A DNA stretch of 64,000 nt from Mantamonas sphyraenae. Taxonomy: Eukaryota; CRuMs; Mantamonadidae. The notes under the pieces are model-generated. The model saw only the letters and a list, made by a program, of their open reading frames with translations, had not been told where the DNA came from and did no database searches. The position numbers were made by a program, and so were the translations under genes. The stretch's first letter is position 1. Each line of letters begins with the position of its first letter. Shown one piece after another: positions 25,325 through 35,939 of this stretch. The stretch spans positions 186,001 through 250,000 of the forward strand of contig JAPMXV010000060.1 in the NCBI GenBank assembly GCA_026936335.1. Reading direction: 5' to 3'.

Positions 25325-25635
25325 AGGGAAGCAAGGGAAGCAAGGGAAGCAAAACACAGGGAACGGATTGGGGAGATCTGGACATCGGTTTGACGGGTGG
25401 GGGCTCGGGTTCAGCGGGAGGAAGAAGCAGCAACACCAGCAGCGGGGGTGCAGGGATGCAGTTGCAATCACCACAGGTGAGGCAGCAGAGAGCAGGAGGC
25501 AGCACAACACAGGCACCACGTGCAAGCGCGCTTTCTGCAGCGTCTCCAAAGCCTGGATTGTCACCCAAGGTGGGCCTCAAGCTGCAACGCAAGGGCAACG
25601 GCCGCAAGCTGTCTGCACTGAGCAGCAAGCGGTGA
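22346..25635 (+). CDS. SCYL1: SCYL1-like N-terminal kinase-like protein (pseudokinase)
   Basis: Exons 22346-22711 and 22918-25635 give 1,027 residues; donor GTGAGT, acceptor AAACAG. The start MGQADSKVFPYDVGE matches family N-termini. The kinase fold lacks catalysis: the catalytic-loop position reads VVHGSVHVDTVFV instead of HRD, and EWKLGGLE replaces DFG. VFVDRAGEWKLGGL is a SCYL1 hallmark. HEAT repeats follow (about residues 250-560), then a low-complexity tail with Ser/Asn/Gly runs, a Lys/Arg/Gln coiled coil, and several WGDLD motifs in acidic context. SCYL1 proteins scaffold COPI and Golgi-to-ER traffic. The usual RKLD C-terminus is absent; the protein ends SALSSKR. Confidence 0.92.
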
Positions 25636-25640
25636 GGGGG

Positions 25641-25664
25641 AGAGAGAGAGAGAGAGAGAGAGAG
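25641..25664. repeat. (AG)12 microsatellite
   Basis: A run of twelve AG dinucleotides lies six bases after the SCYL1-like stop codon, in the 54-bp gap between the convergent SCYL1 and RhoGAP genes. It is non-coding and probably part of a 3' untranslated region. Confidence 0.9.
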
Positions 25665-25689
25665 GCGAGAACAAAGAGAGCGAGCTTTC

Positions 25690-27529
25690 TCAGCGTCCAT
25701 TTGCCTCAAACATTCTTCTCCTGTCAGCCACACTGAGGCTGCGGCCACGCATGGAGTTGTTCGCTTCTTCCTCCTCCTCCTCCTTCTCGTTCGCATGTGC
25801 GTCACCATCGGCATCGGCATGACCGCTCTCGACTTGAAACTTTACCGTTGTGTTGGATGCCCTGGTTGGTTGGGTTTGCCATGGTGACGGCTTGGCAAAG
25901 GTGGAGGCTGCTGGTTGGTCTGTGGTTGTGACATCGCTTGCCTCCTGTGCATCCTCGCCTTCGCCTCCATTGTCGATGTCACGTCCACCCACCCCCAATG
26001 TGCTGTTGATTTGACTTTGCAGTCCTTCGAGTTCGTTGGTCCAACTGCGGTCGACGACAGTGCGGGATCGGTTTGTTCGCCGTGCCACAACCTGCGGCGC
26101 TGCCTCTTCCTCGGCCTGTGCATCGTCACTCTGCTCGTCGACGCCGCTGTTGCTGTTGTTGCTGTTGTTGCTGCTGTTGCTGCTGCTGCTGCTGATTGTG
26201 TCGTTGTTGTTGCTGCTGTTGCTACTGTTTCCTTCGCCCTTTTTGTTGTTGTGGGTGCCACGAAACTTGCCCAGCAGGGTCATGCCGCGTCCTCGCACAC
26301 GCCCGCTGGACGTTTCCATGTCCGAGGAGGATGAGGACAGTTGGTTCTCATCCTCCTCTTTGGCTGCTTGGATGGCCTTGACGGCGTCCACCTCACGTTG
26401 GAGCATGCGGTCTTGCTCCTTGGCAGCCAGGAGCTTCTGGTGCTCGGCAAGCTCTTCCACGCGCTCGTTGACGTCGGCAAAGAGGATGGGATGCTGTGCG
26501 ATGAGCATCTCCACCAATCCCTGGGCCAGGGTCATGTCCTCCATCATGAGGGCAGCGTTGTCCTCGTCTTCGGCGCGGAGGATGTTGGGGGTGATGACAA
26601 TGGCCAGGTTGGACGGTGTCATGCGGTTGGTGTCGCTGTGCAGACTGACCTGGTGTAGCAACCCAATCACTGCACTGAGAGTGGGCAGCGTGGACTCTGG
26701 AAGCAGGTTGAGCAGGTTGCAAACCTGTTTCTGGCGCACCTCTTCGTCAGGGATGCCTTCCACGGCAATGAAGAGGTCGTAGAACTCGAAACTGAGAAGG
26801 GGCACGGGCATCTCGCGCAGATACAGCTTAAGAAGTCCAGCTACCACATGAGGGTCATCCACAGACCACAGGTCGACCTCGATGCCGCTGTCCAGCTGCT
26901 TGCGCAGGTGTTTGATTTCGTCCGAGTTGCCGCTGATGCGAAACAACCCGTCCTTGTCCAAGTGGTCCTGCAGATACAAGCAAGCCTTGCCCACGAGCCA
27001 TGGCAACGTGTTTGCAGTGAGGGGCAACCCGAAGCAGTTGGCTGTCGGGAGGAGGGGGGTGGGGTTGAGGGGGGGGGGTGGGGTGGAGCAAACGCATTGT
27101 GTGTCAGTGCGTCCCACAAAGGCATGAGGGGAGATGACATCGCATGGAAGGTGAGTGGATGTGACCATGCTGCACCCACGTACTGGCTTCGAGGACAGGC
27201 ACAGAGAGGGCGGCGCCGAGGGCGTAGGTCCACTTGGTGTGGTGACGAAGCGAGGGGGCAATAAAGTCGAGCCCGGCAGTGGAGTCTTGGGTGATGAGGG
27301 AGAAACACAGCTTCTCCTTGCCCATGCATGGTTCTTCTTGCCACACGTCTGCCTTTTGGCCGCGTTGGATGGCCACAATGTCGGCGAGGTCGACGGTGGT
27401 TCGTTTGAGACTGCGTTTCTTCTCGGCGATGACCAGCCGGGCCTTGTCGGTTTCCACCCACATGAGTTTGGGGCGAATGGAGCCGGGTTTGACCCGTTGC
27501 ACACTCACAGCCTGCTCGAAATCCTCCAT
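25690..27529 (-). CDS. RhoGAP-domain protein with N-terminal PH-like region
   Basis: Exons 27529-27184 and 27041-25690 encode 565 residues; donor GTACGT, acceptor GACAG, phase 1. The first 115 residues include SLKRTTVDLADIVAIQRG and CFSLITQ, resembling a PH-type lipid or protein-binding fold. The RhoGAP domain (about 116-305) has the arginine-finger motif DGLFRISGN, then LKLYLREMPVPLL, and NLAIVITPNIL. It should accelerate GTP hydrolysis by Rho/Rac-type GTPases and so control actin. A coiled coil and a long Ser/Asn/Thr-rich tail follow, ending with the basic segment RGRSLSVADRRRMF. The gene converges on SCYL1. The start MEDFEQAVSVQR is the first ATG after an untranslated region. Confidence 0.88.
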
Positions 27530-27646
27530 GGGCGAGGCAGGGTGGCGGGTGGCTGGGAAAATGGATTGGTGGAGGTTGAGGAGGAGGCAGTAGGGACGGG
27601 ATGGGGTTGTCTGTTGTGCGGGGGGAAGGGGAGGGGGGTGATTCAT

Positions 27647-29479
27647 TCAAATGCAGCCTGTGCATGCGGCGCTGAAGCCGTTGGAAGTCATGTTGGAACG
27701 AGAGACGGTCATACAGTTGCATCGGCGTCGAAGGTCGATGGTGGCAATGTCCATGTTGTTGTGGACGACGAGGAACTGTGCATTGCGGATGGTGGTGCGT
27801 GTGACGGCGGCTTTGCTTTTGTCGACAAGGTAGGAGAGGATGTCCGGGAGCTGGACGCCCTTCCAGGCGCTGTTCTTGAAGATGCGACGCACTTGCAGGG
27901 CAGTGAAGAAGCCGACGCTGGTGCTCTTGATGAGCGAGTCGAGCTGCGGTTGGATGTCGGCGTAGAACTTTTTCAGGTCGATGAAGCGGGTGACGGGCAT
28001 GCTGGAGTACTTGTCGGTGTTGAGGAGGCAGGCGACGAAGCCGCAAAACGCCGAAGGACGGATGTGGAAGCGACCGTAGCCCAGCATGTTGATGAAGGGT
28101 TCGAGAACAATGCCCACAGACATGGGGAAGAAGTCGTCTTGTTCGATGGTGTGGCAGGAGGCAGTTTCGACGAGTTTGATCACGTCGAGCGGGTCTGCAT
28201 CAAAATAGTTGTTCTGTTCTGATGATGATGAGGAGGAGGAGGAGGAGGAGGAGGAGGAGGAGGATGCGGTGGTGGTGGTGGTGGTGCTGGTGCTTTCGGT
28301 GTTGTTGGATCCATCGTCATCAACTTCTTCAGGTGCGTTTGTGGTCTTGACATTGTTGTCGCCATCCACGTAGAGGGAGGACTGACGTAGCTGTTCCTCG
28401 ACGTGACTGCTGGTTTTGGTGGTGGAGGAGAAGCGCTGGAGCTGGCGGACGAGGGTGGTTGGGGAACGCTCGAGGCTAAGGACAATGATGCGCACAAAGC
28501 CAGGCTTCTCGCGCAGCATGGAGAGGAGGTCGGATATGTCTGGAAGGGGATGGTCGATGGCAAGGGTGACACCCACACTCATGTCGCCAAACTGTTCCAG
28601 GTAGTCGAGGAGGGCTTCGATCTCCGAAGCCGCCGTGGCCTCCTGTCCCGGCTCCACGTAGTACTTGAGCATGGGATAGATGGAGGAAGACAGGAGGGCT
28701 GTTTCAGGGGTGCGTGCGACTGCTTCGAGGCGGTCGAGAGTGAGTTCGAGAAGGATGCGCTTGTCCTTGAGGGCCGTTGTGTCGGCGTACTTGATGCGGT
28801 CGTTGAGAGTGTCAATGTCTGTGCACAAGCCGCCCTGGAGCTTCACAAGGTACTGTACAGGGGGAGACGGGGGGAGTGGGAGGGGGGCGGGGGGGGAGTG
28901 AGTGAGCAATGAGAGCTGTGAGTGCGTGTGTGGGTGGAGGGAACGTACGGTGAGCTCGTCGGGGTATTGATCGGCAAGGTGTGTGGCAAAGGCGTCGATG
29001 TCGTCGTGGGAGAGAAAGGTGTCTGTTTCGTCGTCGTAGAGGTCAAGGTCGATGGTGAGGGGATAGGTTGTGAGTTCGTCCTGGATGAGGTCTGTGGAGG
29101 AGGAGGAGGAGGTGTCTTTGTCGTCGGGGACGGTTTCACGGAAGCTGTGGATGCGCTGGAACAGATCTTCGATGTCGGGCATTTGCATGTCTGATTGGGA
29201 GCCCATGCGTTGGGAGGTGAGCATGTACTGTGGGGAGTACTCGCGCATGCGCTGGAAGAAGCGTGCGTCGGAGCAGTAGCGTGTACGCTGCTGGCCGTGG
29301 AGGTCGCATTCGGCAACGAGCCAGACTGTGCGTGTGCCTTCGACCTGAACACGTGCCGGGATCCAGTTCATGCCCTTGCCATCGATGAGAGCACACTTTG
29401 CGCACAGGGAGTGGGTGTGGTACAGCAAGATGGGCTCGGAGGAGGCGCCAGAGGCAGAGGCAGAGACAACAGAGGTCAT
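27647..29479 (-). CDS. Tetraether-synthase/MJ0619-like protein lacking the radical SAM cluster motif
   Basis: Exons 29479-28949 and 28852-27647 give 578 residues. The N-terminal segment LLYHTHSLCAKCALIDG, with downstream CDLHGQQRTRYCSD, resembles the Cys-pair and CxxHG zinc-like region of archaeal tetraether-synthase/MJ0619-type radical SAM proteins. The following fold has strand TYPLTIDLDLY and later KLQGGLCTDIDTL, where the enzymes have CxxxCxxC and GGEPT. Here the cluster cysteines are absent. The C-terminus (ITRFIDL-like segment, then VVHNNMDIATIDLRRRCNCM and a final Cys pair) also follows that family. A catalytically dead homologue is inferred. Poly-Ser and acidic insertions lie mid-protein. 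The start at MTSVVSASASG avoids overlap with the divergent CK1 gene, 136 bp away. The family call rests on motif order only. Confidence 0.45.
   Translation of the reverse strand: MTSVVSASASGASSEPILLYHTHSLCAKCALIDGKGMNWIPARVQVEGTRTVWLVAECDLHGQQRTRYCSDARFFQRMREYSPQYMLTSQRMGSQSDMQMPDIEDLFQRIHSFRETVPDDKDTSSSSSTDLIQDELTTYPLTIDLDLYDDETDTFLSHDDIDAFATHLADQYPDELTVRSLHPHTHSQLSLLTHSPPAPLPLPPSPPVQYLVKLQGGLCTDIDTLNDRIKYADTTALKDKRILLELTLDRLEAVARTPETALLSSSIYPMLKYYVEPGQEATAASEIEALLDYLEQFGDMSVGVTLAIDHPLPDISDLLSMLREKPGFVRIIVLSLERSPTTLVRQLQRFSSTTKTSSHVEEQLRQSSLYVDGDNNVKTTNAPEEVDDDGSNNTESTSTTTTTTASSSSSSSSSSSSSSSEQNNYFDADPLDVIKLVETASCHTIEQDDFFPMSVGIVLEPFINMLGYGRFHIRPSAFCGFVACLLNTDKYSSMPVTRFIDLKKFYADIQPQLDSLIKSTSVGFFTALQVRRIFKNSAWKGVQLPDILSYLVDKSKAAVTRTTIRNAQFLVVHNNMDIATIDLRRRCNCMTVSRSNMTSNGFSAACTGCI
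28853..28948 (-). other. In-frame, stop-free intron of the MJ0619-like gene
   Basis: The segment begins GTACGT, ends TGTACAG and is pyrimidine-rich. It is 96 nt long, divisible by three, and contains no stop in the reading frame, so the frame stays open whether or not it is removed. It encodes only Pro/His/Ser/Leu low complexity, and its removal restores continuity of the flanking fold. I treat it as an intron; retention would insert 32 residues. Confidence 0.75.
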
Positions 29480-29615
29480 GAGTGACGCGGGAATTGGTAC
29501 ACACGAGGGTGGTTGGGAGTCCGCTTGCCTGGGGTCGGGTGCTTGGGGTTGGATTGGGATGCGGGCGAGGGAGGATGCGCCGCGGATGCCATCAAAACTT
29601 CCCCAAGACCACACG

Positions 29616-31444
29616 ATGCAGTCGTCTTCGTCGAAGAAGAGATCTTCGGATATCATCATTGGGAACGTAAGTGTGAGGGTTTGGGGCCAGATGGAGGGTG
29701 CAGGCGTACGCGTACGCGTGTGTGCGTGCGTGCGAAGGCGCCTTGGACTGGAGGAAGCGCGGGAGAAACGCAGGAGAAACATCGACTCACACGCGTGATG
29801 GAACGGCACACACACACAGAAATACAAGCTGGGGCGGCGCATTGGCCAGGGATCGTTCGGCGACATCTACCTGGGTGAGTTGTGAGAAGAGGTGCATGTG
29901 TGGAGGCTGTGGGGAGGGAGGCAAAACCGGTTGGGCCGAGGGAACGGGAAAGAGGAAAGCACAACGGGCGCTCACACGTGCGACACGACACTCAACAGGC
30001 ACGGATCTTCTGTCTGGCGAGGAGGTGGCCATCAAGCTGGTAGGTTGTATTGGCAGCGGGTGCATGCGTGCGACAAGGGAGGTGTGGAGGTGGGAGTGAG
30101 TGAAGGGGGGACGCACGGAGGAACGCCGAGAGGAGGGATTTTCGTCTTTCGGGATGGGCGCGCGGGAAAACGCACTGGCGGAACGAGTGGAGGCAGCACG
30201 CGGGGGAAGAGGAGGGAAACTGACGCAGGATGGGTACGATGGATTACACAGGAACCTGTCAAGGCGCAGCATCCGCAGCTGCTGTACGAGGCCAAGATCT
30301 ACGCGATCCTGCACGGAGGTGAGTTTGAGGAAACGCCGAGAGGGGAGACGACGCGGTTTCGTTTTGGTTTCCTCTGTTTCGCAAGGAGCAGTAGGGAGGC
30401 AGAGAGGGGAGCATACGGGATGCATGTGCGCAGAGAGGCTGTGGCATGGATGGACGAGTGCATAGGGATGGAGATGGAGGGGTGGATGGAGGGTTAGGGA
30501 TGCGAAAGGCGGGCAAGAAGGACGGCACTGACGCGGACTGGATGCACGTTGCGACAAACGGGCTTGGGGGCGCAAAAAATACCTTTACAGTGGGTATCCC
30601 GCGCACCAAGAAGTACGGCGTGGAGGGAGACTACAACTACATGGTGCTGGACCTGCTGGGCCCGTCGCTGGAGGATCTGTTCAACTACTGCCAACGTCAG
30701 TTTTCGTTGAAGACGGTGATCATGCTTGCGATCCAGATGATCTCGCGAGTGGAGTTTGTGCACTCGCGCAACTTTATCCACCGAGACATCAAGCCGGACA
30801 ACTTCCTGATGGGCCTGGGCAAGCGTGGCAACGTGGTGCACCTGATCGACTTTGGTCTGGCAAAGAAATACCGCGACTCAAAGACACACCAACACATCCC
30901 GCTGCGCGAGAAAAAGTCGCTGACGGGCACGCCGCGATACGCGTCGCTGAACAACCATTTGGGCATTGAGCAGTCGCGCCGCGACGATCTGGAGTCGCTG
31001 GGGTACATCTTTCTGTACTTTCTGCGTGGGCAGCTGCCGTGGCAGGGGATGAAGGCCAAGACGAAGAAGGAGAAGTACAACAAGATCCTGATGGTGAAGA
31101 AGGAGACGAAGATTGAGGAGCTGTGCGAAGGCTATCCGGTGGAGTTTGTGAAGTTTCTGAACTACACACGACAGATGCAGTTCACGGACAAGCCGGACTA
31201 CTCGTACTTGCGCAAGATGTTCAACGAGCTGTTGCTGAAGGAGGGCTACGAGAACGATTACATGTTTGACTGGGTGATCCTGAAGATGCAGAAACAGCAG
31301 AAGCAGCAGCAGTCGTCGCGCAAGAGCAAGTCGAAGAGCAAGTCGTCCAAGAAGAAGAAGTCGTCGAACGACGACGAGAAGGACAAGGAGGAGGAGATGG
31401 TGGAGGATGATGCGGGCAAGGACATCGAGGAGGATGAAGGGTGA
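29616..31444 (+). CDS. Casein kinase 1 family protein kinase
   Basis: Five exons (29616-29666, 29820-29874, 29999-30039, 30252-30318, 30591-31444) give 355 residues. Every junction has GT-AG ends and restores the CK1 frame: [45 protein letters not shown], then [15 protein letters not shown]. Catalytic motifs are complete: [22 protein letters not shown], and the CK1-specific activation segment [10 protein letters not shown]. The kinase domain spans about 15-290. The tail is Lys/Ser-rich, then acidic, ending EEDEG. CK1 enzymes phosphorylate primed or acidic Ser/Thr sites in many pathways including Wnt-like signalling, DNA repair and trafficking. This is the most intron-rich gene of the window, with introns mostly in the 5' part. 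Confidence 0.95.
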
Positions 31445-31531
31445 AGAAAGGGAGACAATGCAGCATTGGTGTTTTCGTGGAGATGGTCAGGGTTTGGTCA
31501 TTGTCGATCTGATGCGTCTTTGGTTGTCATT

Positions 31532-33297
31532 TCAGACCCTTGTCGATGTAGCACCCATCCCCACCCACCCAATCACCCTCTCCATCACCTCATCCGGCAG
31601 TGTCATCCACTGTGCACTCGGCTCATACCCCTCCATTCCGCCACATTCAAACATCGCCTCCCTCTCTTCCCCGTTCATCACCAACGCCGTCTCCATCGCC
31701 TCGTCCACCCCCTCCCCACCCCATCCGATCCAATGCAACGCCTTCTTCCACCCTCCTTCCTGCACCATCTGAACAGTTCTCGCCCTTGGCTTCGCTCCCC
31801 ACGCCCGCAACACCTCAACCAATCCATCATCCCCTCCCATTACTGCTCGCTCCAGTGCAGTCTCCTTCCCTCCTCGCCCTGCAAACGTGTCCACAGGAAC
31901 ACCCCACTCCCTCAACTCTCTCATCTTCTCCACATCCCCGCACTCCACAAACTCCACATGTTGCTTCTTGTTCTGCTCCAACAGTGACTGCAAAGCGTCA
32001 CCGCAAAAGCAGTCAATCTTCCAGCATGACCGATTGCCTTCCATCGCCTTTTGCAATGCTGCTGCTCCCCCGCCCCCGATGCTGTCGTCTCTGAGGTCCA
32101 GTGTCTGCAAGCTGCTATTCTCACTCAGTGCCTGCGCCAGTGCTTCTGCTCCTCCGTCCTCGATACTGCTGCCCCTGAGGTGCAGTGTCTGCAAGGTGCT
32201 GTTCTCACCCAGTGCCTGCCCCAGTGCTGCAGCTCCTTCTGCCTCGATGCCGGTGGCGTAGAGATCCAATGTCTGCAAGCTTCCGTTCACTTTCACTGCC
32301 TGTGCCAGTGCTGCCGCTCCTCCTGCCCCGATGCTGTTGCCCCTGAGGTACAGTGTCTGCATGCTACTGTTCACCGTCAGTGCCTGCGCCAGTTCTGCTG
32401 CTCCTGCTGCCCCGATGCTGTTGTAGCTGAGATCCAGGGTCTGCACGCTGCTGTTCTCGCTCAGAGCCTGCGCCACTGCTGCAGCTCCTTCATCCCCGAT
32501 GCGGTTGTTCCACAGGTCCAGTCTCTGCAAGCTGCTGTTCTCATTCAGTGCCTGCGCCAGTGCTCCTGCTCCTGCTGCCCCGATACGGTTGTTGTTGATG
32601 TTCAGTGCCTGCAAGCTGCTGTTCTCATTCAGTGCCTGCGCCAGAGCGGCTGCCCCTTCTGCCCCGAGACGGTTGTTCTCGAGGAACAGGGTTTTCAGAG
32701 TGCTGTTCTTTCTCAGTCCCTGCGCCAGTGCTGCTGCTCCCTCGTCCCCGATTCTGTCCAAGCTGAGGTTCAGTTCCTGCAAGCTGCTGGTCTCACTCAG
32801 TGTCTTGGCCAACGATGCTGCTCCTTCTGCTCCGATGCTGAAGCCGCTCAATCTCAGTTCCTCCACGCCCGAGTTCTTCTCCAGCGCCGTGCACAATGCT
32901 CCCACTTCTGCATCTCCCAGCATCCAGTTGTCAATCCTCACCGCCTATGCCCAACGTGTGAGTGCACTTTCCATCGTCCCAAGACGTGCGTCCGTGTGTA
33001 TGGGCAACGGCCGGGTCGCTCCTTTGATTTCCCTTTCCCCGCTTCCCTCTTTCCGCTCCAGCCCACCTTTCCCGTTGCCTCCAGTGCATCACACACCCGT
33101 GCATGATCCCCACTCTGAAGCACAGCTACCCAATCAATCTTCTTCCGTTCTGCCTTGTCGTTGTGAGCGTCGTGCGCACACCTCTTCCCACTCTCCCTCC
33201 CTCAGCCACTCCTCAGCCCCTCCTCAGCCCTTCCTCTCACCGCCAATCCATCCTTTCCCACCCACTTCCGACACTCACCCTGAGATTCCTGCTTCAT
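31532..33297 (-). CDS. LRR (ribonuclease-inhibitor type) protein, array copy 1
   Basis: Exons 33297-33279, 33149-33067 and 32944-31532 give 504 residues. Exon 1 reads MKQESQ and exon 2 ERKKVDWVAVLQSGDHARVC; the same structure fits all three copies. After a short N-terminal domain come ten 28-residue LRRs of the RNI/NLRC3 type (consensus SLQTLDLxxNxIGxEGAAAL). A C-terminal domain follows: a Cys-containing segment, an ankyrin-like stretch (ETALERAVMGGDDGLVEVLR), and WMTLPDEVMERVIGWV near the end. No NACHT or kinase domain is present. The role is probably protein recognition or scaffolding. Exon 3 has fewer repeats than copies 2 and 3, and its 3' flank is unrelated to theirs. Confidence 0.8.
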
Positions 33298-33348
33298 GAT
33301 CTTTTTCCAAGTTCAGTTGCGTCATTCCGCGCGTGGCCGCGTGGATGA

Positions 33349-33436
33349 TCATGGGTTGGTCTCGGGTTCATTGTCGTTGAGGAGGATGTCAAGGTGGTCG
33401 GCAAGGGTGTCGTGGCCTGCGTTGCGGTGGTGTGAT
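33349..33436 (-). pseudogene. 88-bp relic of the 3' end of the 38.2-38.9 kb gene (upstream of copy 1)
   Basis: This stretch matches the last 88 bp, stop codon included, of the Ser/Thr/Pro-rich gene at 38165-38881. Similarity to that gene stops abruptly after GGTGGTGTGAT. It lies just upstream of LRR copy 1 as part of the duplicated unit. There is no start codon and no rest of the gene, so it cannot be expressed as the original protein. It probably supplies 5' sequence of the LRR gene. Confidence 0.85.
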
Positions 33437-33480
33437 GTCTCCACAGTGTCTCCAGCGCCTCGAATGAACGACCCTTTCAT

Positions 33481-35760
33481 TCACACATCCTTCCCACTCA
33501 CCCTCACCCTCCCCACCCACCCAATCACCCTCTCCATCACCTCATCCGGCAGTGTCACCCACCCTTCCCACCCTCCCTCCTCCACATACGCCTCCATTCC
33601 GCCACACGCAAACATCGCCTCCCTCTCCTCCCCGTTCATCACCAACGCCGTCTCCATCACCTCGTCCACCTCCCTACCCCATCCGATCCAATGCCACGCC
33701 TTCCTCCACCCTCCTTCCTGCACCATCTGAACGGTTCTCGCCCTTGGCTTCGCTTCCCAGCCCCGCAACACATCAACCAATCCCTCATCCTCTCCCATCA
33801 CTGCCCTCTCCAGTGCAGTCTCCAACCCTCCTCGCCCTGCAAACGTGTCCACAGGAACACCCCACTCCCTCAACTCTCTCATCTTTTCCACATCTCCACA
33901 CTCCACAAACTCCACGTGTTGCTTCTTGTTCTGCTTCAGCAGTGTCTGCAACGCGTCATTGCGAACGCAGTCAATCTTCCAGCACGACCGATTGCCTTCC
34001 ATCGCCTTTTGCAATGCTGCTGCTCCCACATCCCCGAGGCTGTTGGCGGTGAGGTCCAGTGTCTGCAAGCTGCTGTTCTTACTCAGTGCCTGCGCCAGTG
34101 CCTCTGCTCCTCCGTCCTCGATACTGTTGTCTCTGAGGTTCACTGTCTGCAAGGTGCTGTTCTCACCCAGTGCCTGCCCCAGTGCTGCTGCCCCTTCATC
34201 CCCGATGATGTCGTCTCTGAGGTCCAGTGTCTGCAAGCTGCTGTTCTTACTCAGTGCCTGCGCCAGTACTGCTGCCCCTTCGTCCCCAATGCGGTTGCCC
34301 CTGAGGTACAGTGTCTGCACGCTACTGTTCTCACATAATGCCTGTGCTAGTGCTGCTGCTCCTGCTGTCCCGGTCTTGTTGCTACTGAGGCTCAGTGTCT
34401 GCAGGGTGCAGTTCACCTCCAGTGCCTGCGCCAGTTCTGCTGCTCCTTCTGCTCCGATGCAGTTGTAGCCGAGGTCCAGGGTCTGCACACTGCGGTTCTG
34501 ACTCAATGCCTGCGCCAGTTCTGCTGCTCCTTCTGCTCCGATGCTGTTGTAGCCCAGGTCCAGGGTCCGCAAGGATCTATTCTCACACAACGCGTGCCCC
34601 ACTGCGGCCCCTCCTTCGTCCCCAATGCTGTTGCCCCTGAGGTACAGTGTCTGCACGCTACTGTTCACCGCCAGTGCCTGCGCCACTGCGGCCGCTGCTT
34701 CGTCCCCAATGCCGGTGTTCCAGAGGTTCAGTGTCCGCAAGCTGCTGTTCTCATTCATTGCCTGTGCCAGTGCTGTGGCTCCTGCGTCCCCGATACAGTT
34801 GTTCCACAATTCCAGTGTCTGCAAGCAGCTGTTCTCAATCAGTGCCTGCGCCAGTTCTGCTGCTCCTGCTGCCCCGATGCTGTTGTAGCTGAGATCCAGG
34901 GTCTGCAAGCTTCTGTTCTCACTCAGTCCCTGCGCCAGTGCTGCAGCTCCTTCATCCCCGATGCGGTTGTTCCACAGGTCCAGTCTCTGCAAGCTGCTGT
35001 TCTCATTCAGTGACTGCGCCAGTGCTCCTGCTCCTGCTGCCCCGATACGGTTGTTGTTGATGTTCAGTGCCTGTAAGCTGCTGTTCTCACTCAATGCCTG
35101 CGCCAGAGCGGCTGCCCCTTCTGCCCCGAGACGGTTGTTCTCGAGGTACAGGGTTTTCAGGGTGCTGTTTCGTCTCAGTCCCTGCGCCAGTGCTGCTGCT
35201 CCTTCTGCCCCGATGCGGTTGCCAACGAGGCTCAGTTCCTGCAAGCTGCTGGTCTCACTCAGTGTCTTGGCCAACGATGCTGCTCCTTCTGCTCCGATGC
35301 TGAAGCCGCTCAATCTCAGTTCCTCCACGCCCGAGTTCTTCTCCAGCGCCGTGCACAATGCTCCCACTTCTGCATCTCCCAGCATCCAGTTGTCAATCCT
35401 CACCGCCTGTGCCCAACCTGTGAGTACACTCTCCATCGTCCCAAGACGTGCGTCCGTGTGTATGGGCAACGGCCGGGTCGCTCCTTTTGATTTCCCTTTC
35501 CCCGCTTCCCTCTTTCCGCTCCAGCCCACCTTTCCCGTTGCCTCCAGTGCATCACACACCCGTGCATGATCCCCACTCTGAAGCACAGCTACCCAATCAA
35601 CCTTCTTCCGTTCTGCCTTGTCGTTGTGAGCGTCGTGCGCACACCTCTTCCCACTCTCCCTCCCTCAGCCCCCCCTCAGCCCCTCCTCAGCCCTTCCTCT
35701 CACCGCCAATCCATCCTTTCCCACCCACTTCCGACACTCACCCTGAGATTCCTGCTTCAT
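33481..35760 (-). CDS. LRR (ribonuclease-inhibitor type) protein, array copy 2
   Basis: Exons 35760-35742, 35612-35530 and 35406-33481 encode 675 residues, the longest copy, with sixteen 28-residue LRRs. The N-terminal (MKQESQERKKVDW) and C-terminal domains are nearly identical to the sisters, ending WVTLPDEVMERVIGWV. Repeat types such as LWNNRIGDEGAAAL and LSSNKTGTAGAAAL recur in the other copies in a different order or number, showing repeat gain and loss inside exon 3. In this copy the second intron happens to leave the frame open, so an unspliced reading exists. In copies 1 and 3 single-T indels in the same intron break that frame, which supports the spliced model. Confidence 0.82.
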
Positions 35761-35811
35761 GATCTTTTTCCAAGTTCAGTTGCGTCATTCCGCGCGTGGC
35801 CGCGTGGATGA

Positions 35812-35899
35812 TCATGGGTTGGTCTCGGGTTCATTGTCGTTGAGGAGGATGTCAAGGTGGTCGGCAAGGGTGTCGTGGCCTGCGTTGCGGTGGTGTGAT
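35812..35899 (-). pseudogene. 88-bp relic of the 3' end of the 38.2-38.9 kb gene (upstream of copy 2)
   Basis: Same fragment as at 33349-33436. It lies directly upstream of LRR copy 2 and is followed by the same 3' flank (TCTCCACAGTGTCTCC), which belongs to the downstream side of the duplicated unit. It marks a duplication junction. Confidence 0.85.
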
Positions 35900-35939
35900 G
35901 TCTCCACAGTGTCTCCAGCGCCTCGAATGAACCACCCTT

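Noticed and set aside
35530-35586. Continuous N-terminal reading through intron 2 of LRR copy 2
   Set aside because: Sister copies have single-T indels here that break the frame, while donor GTGGGC and acceptor CACAG or CATAG are conserved in all three.
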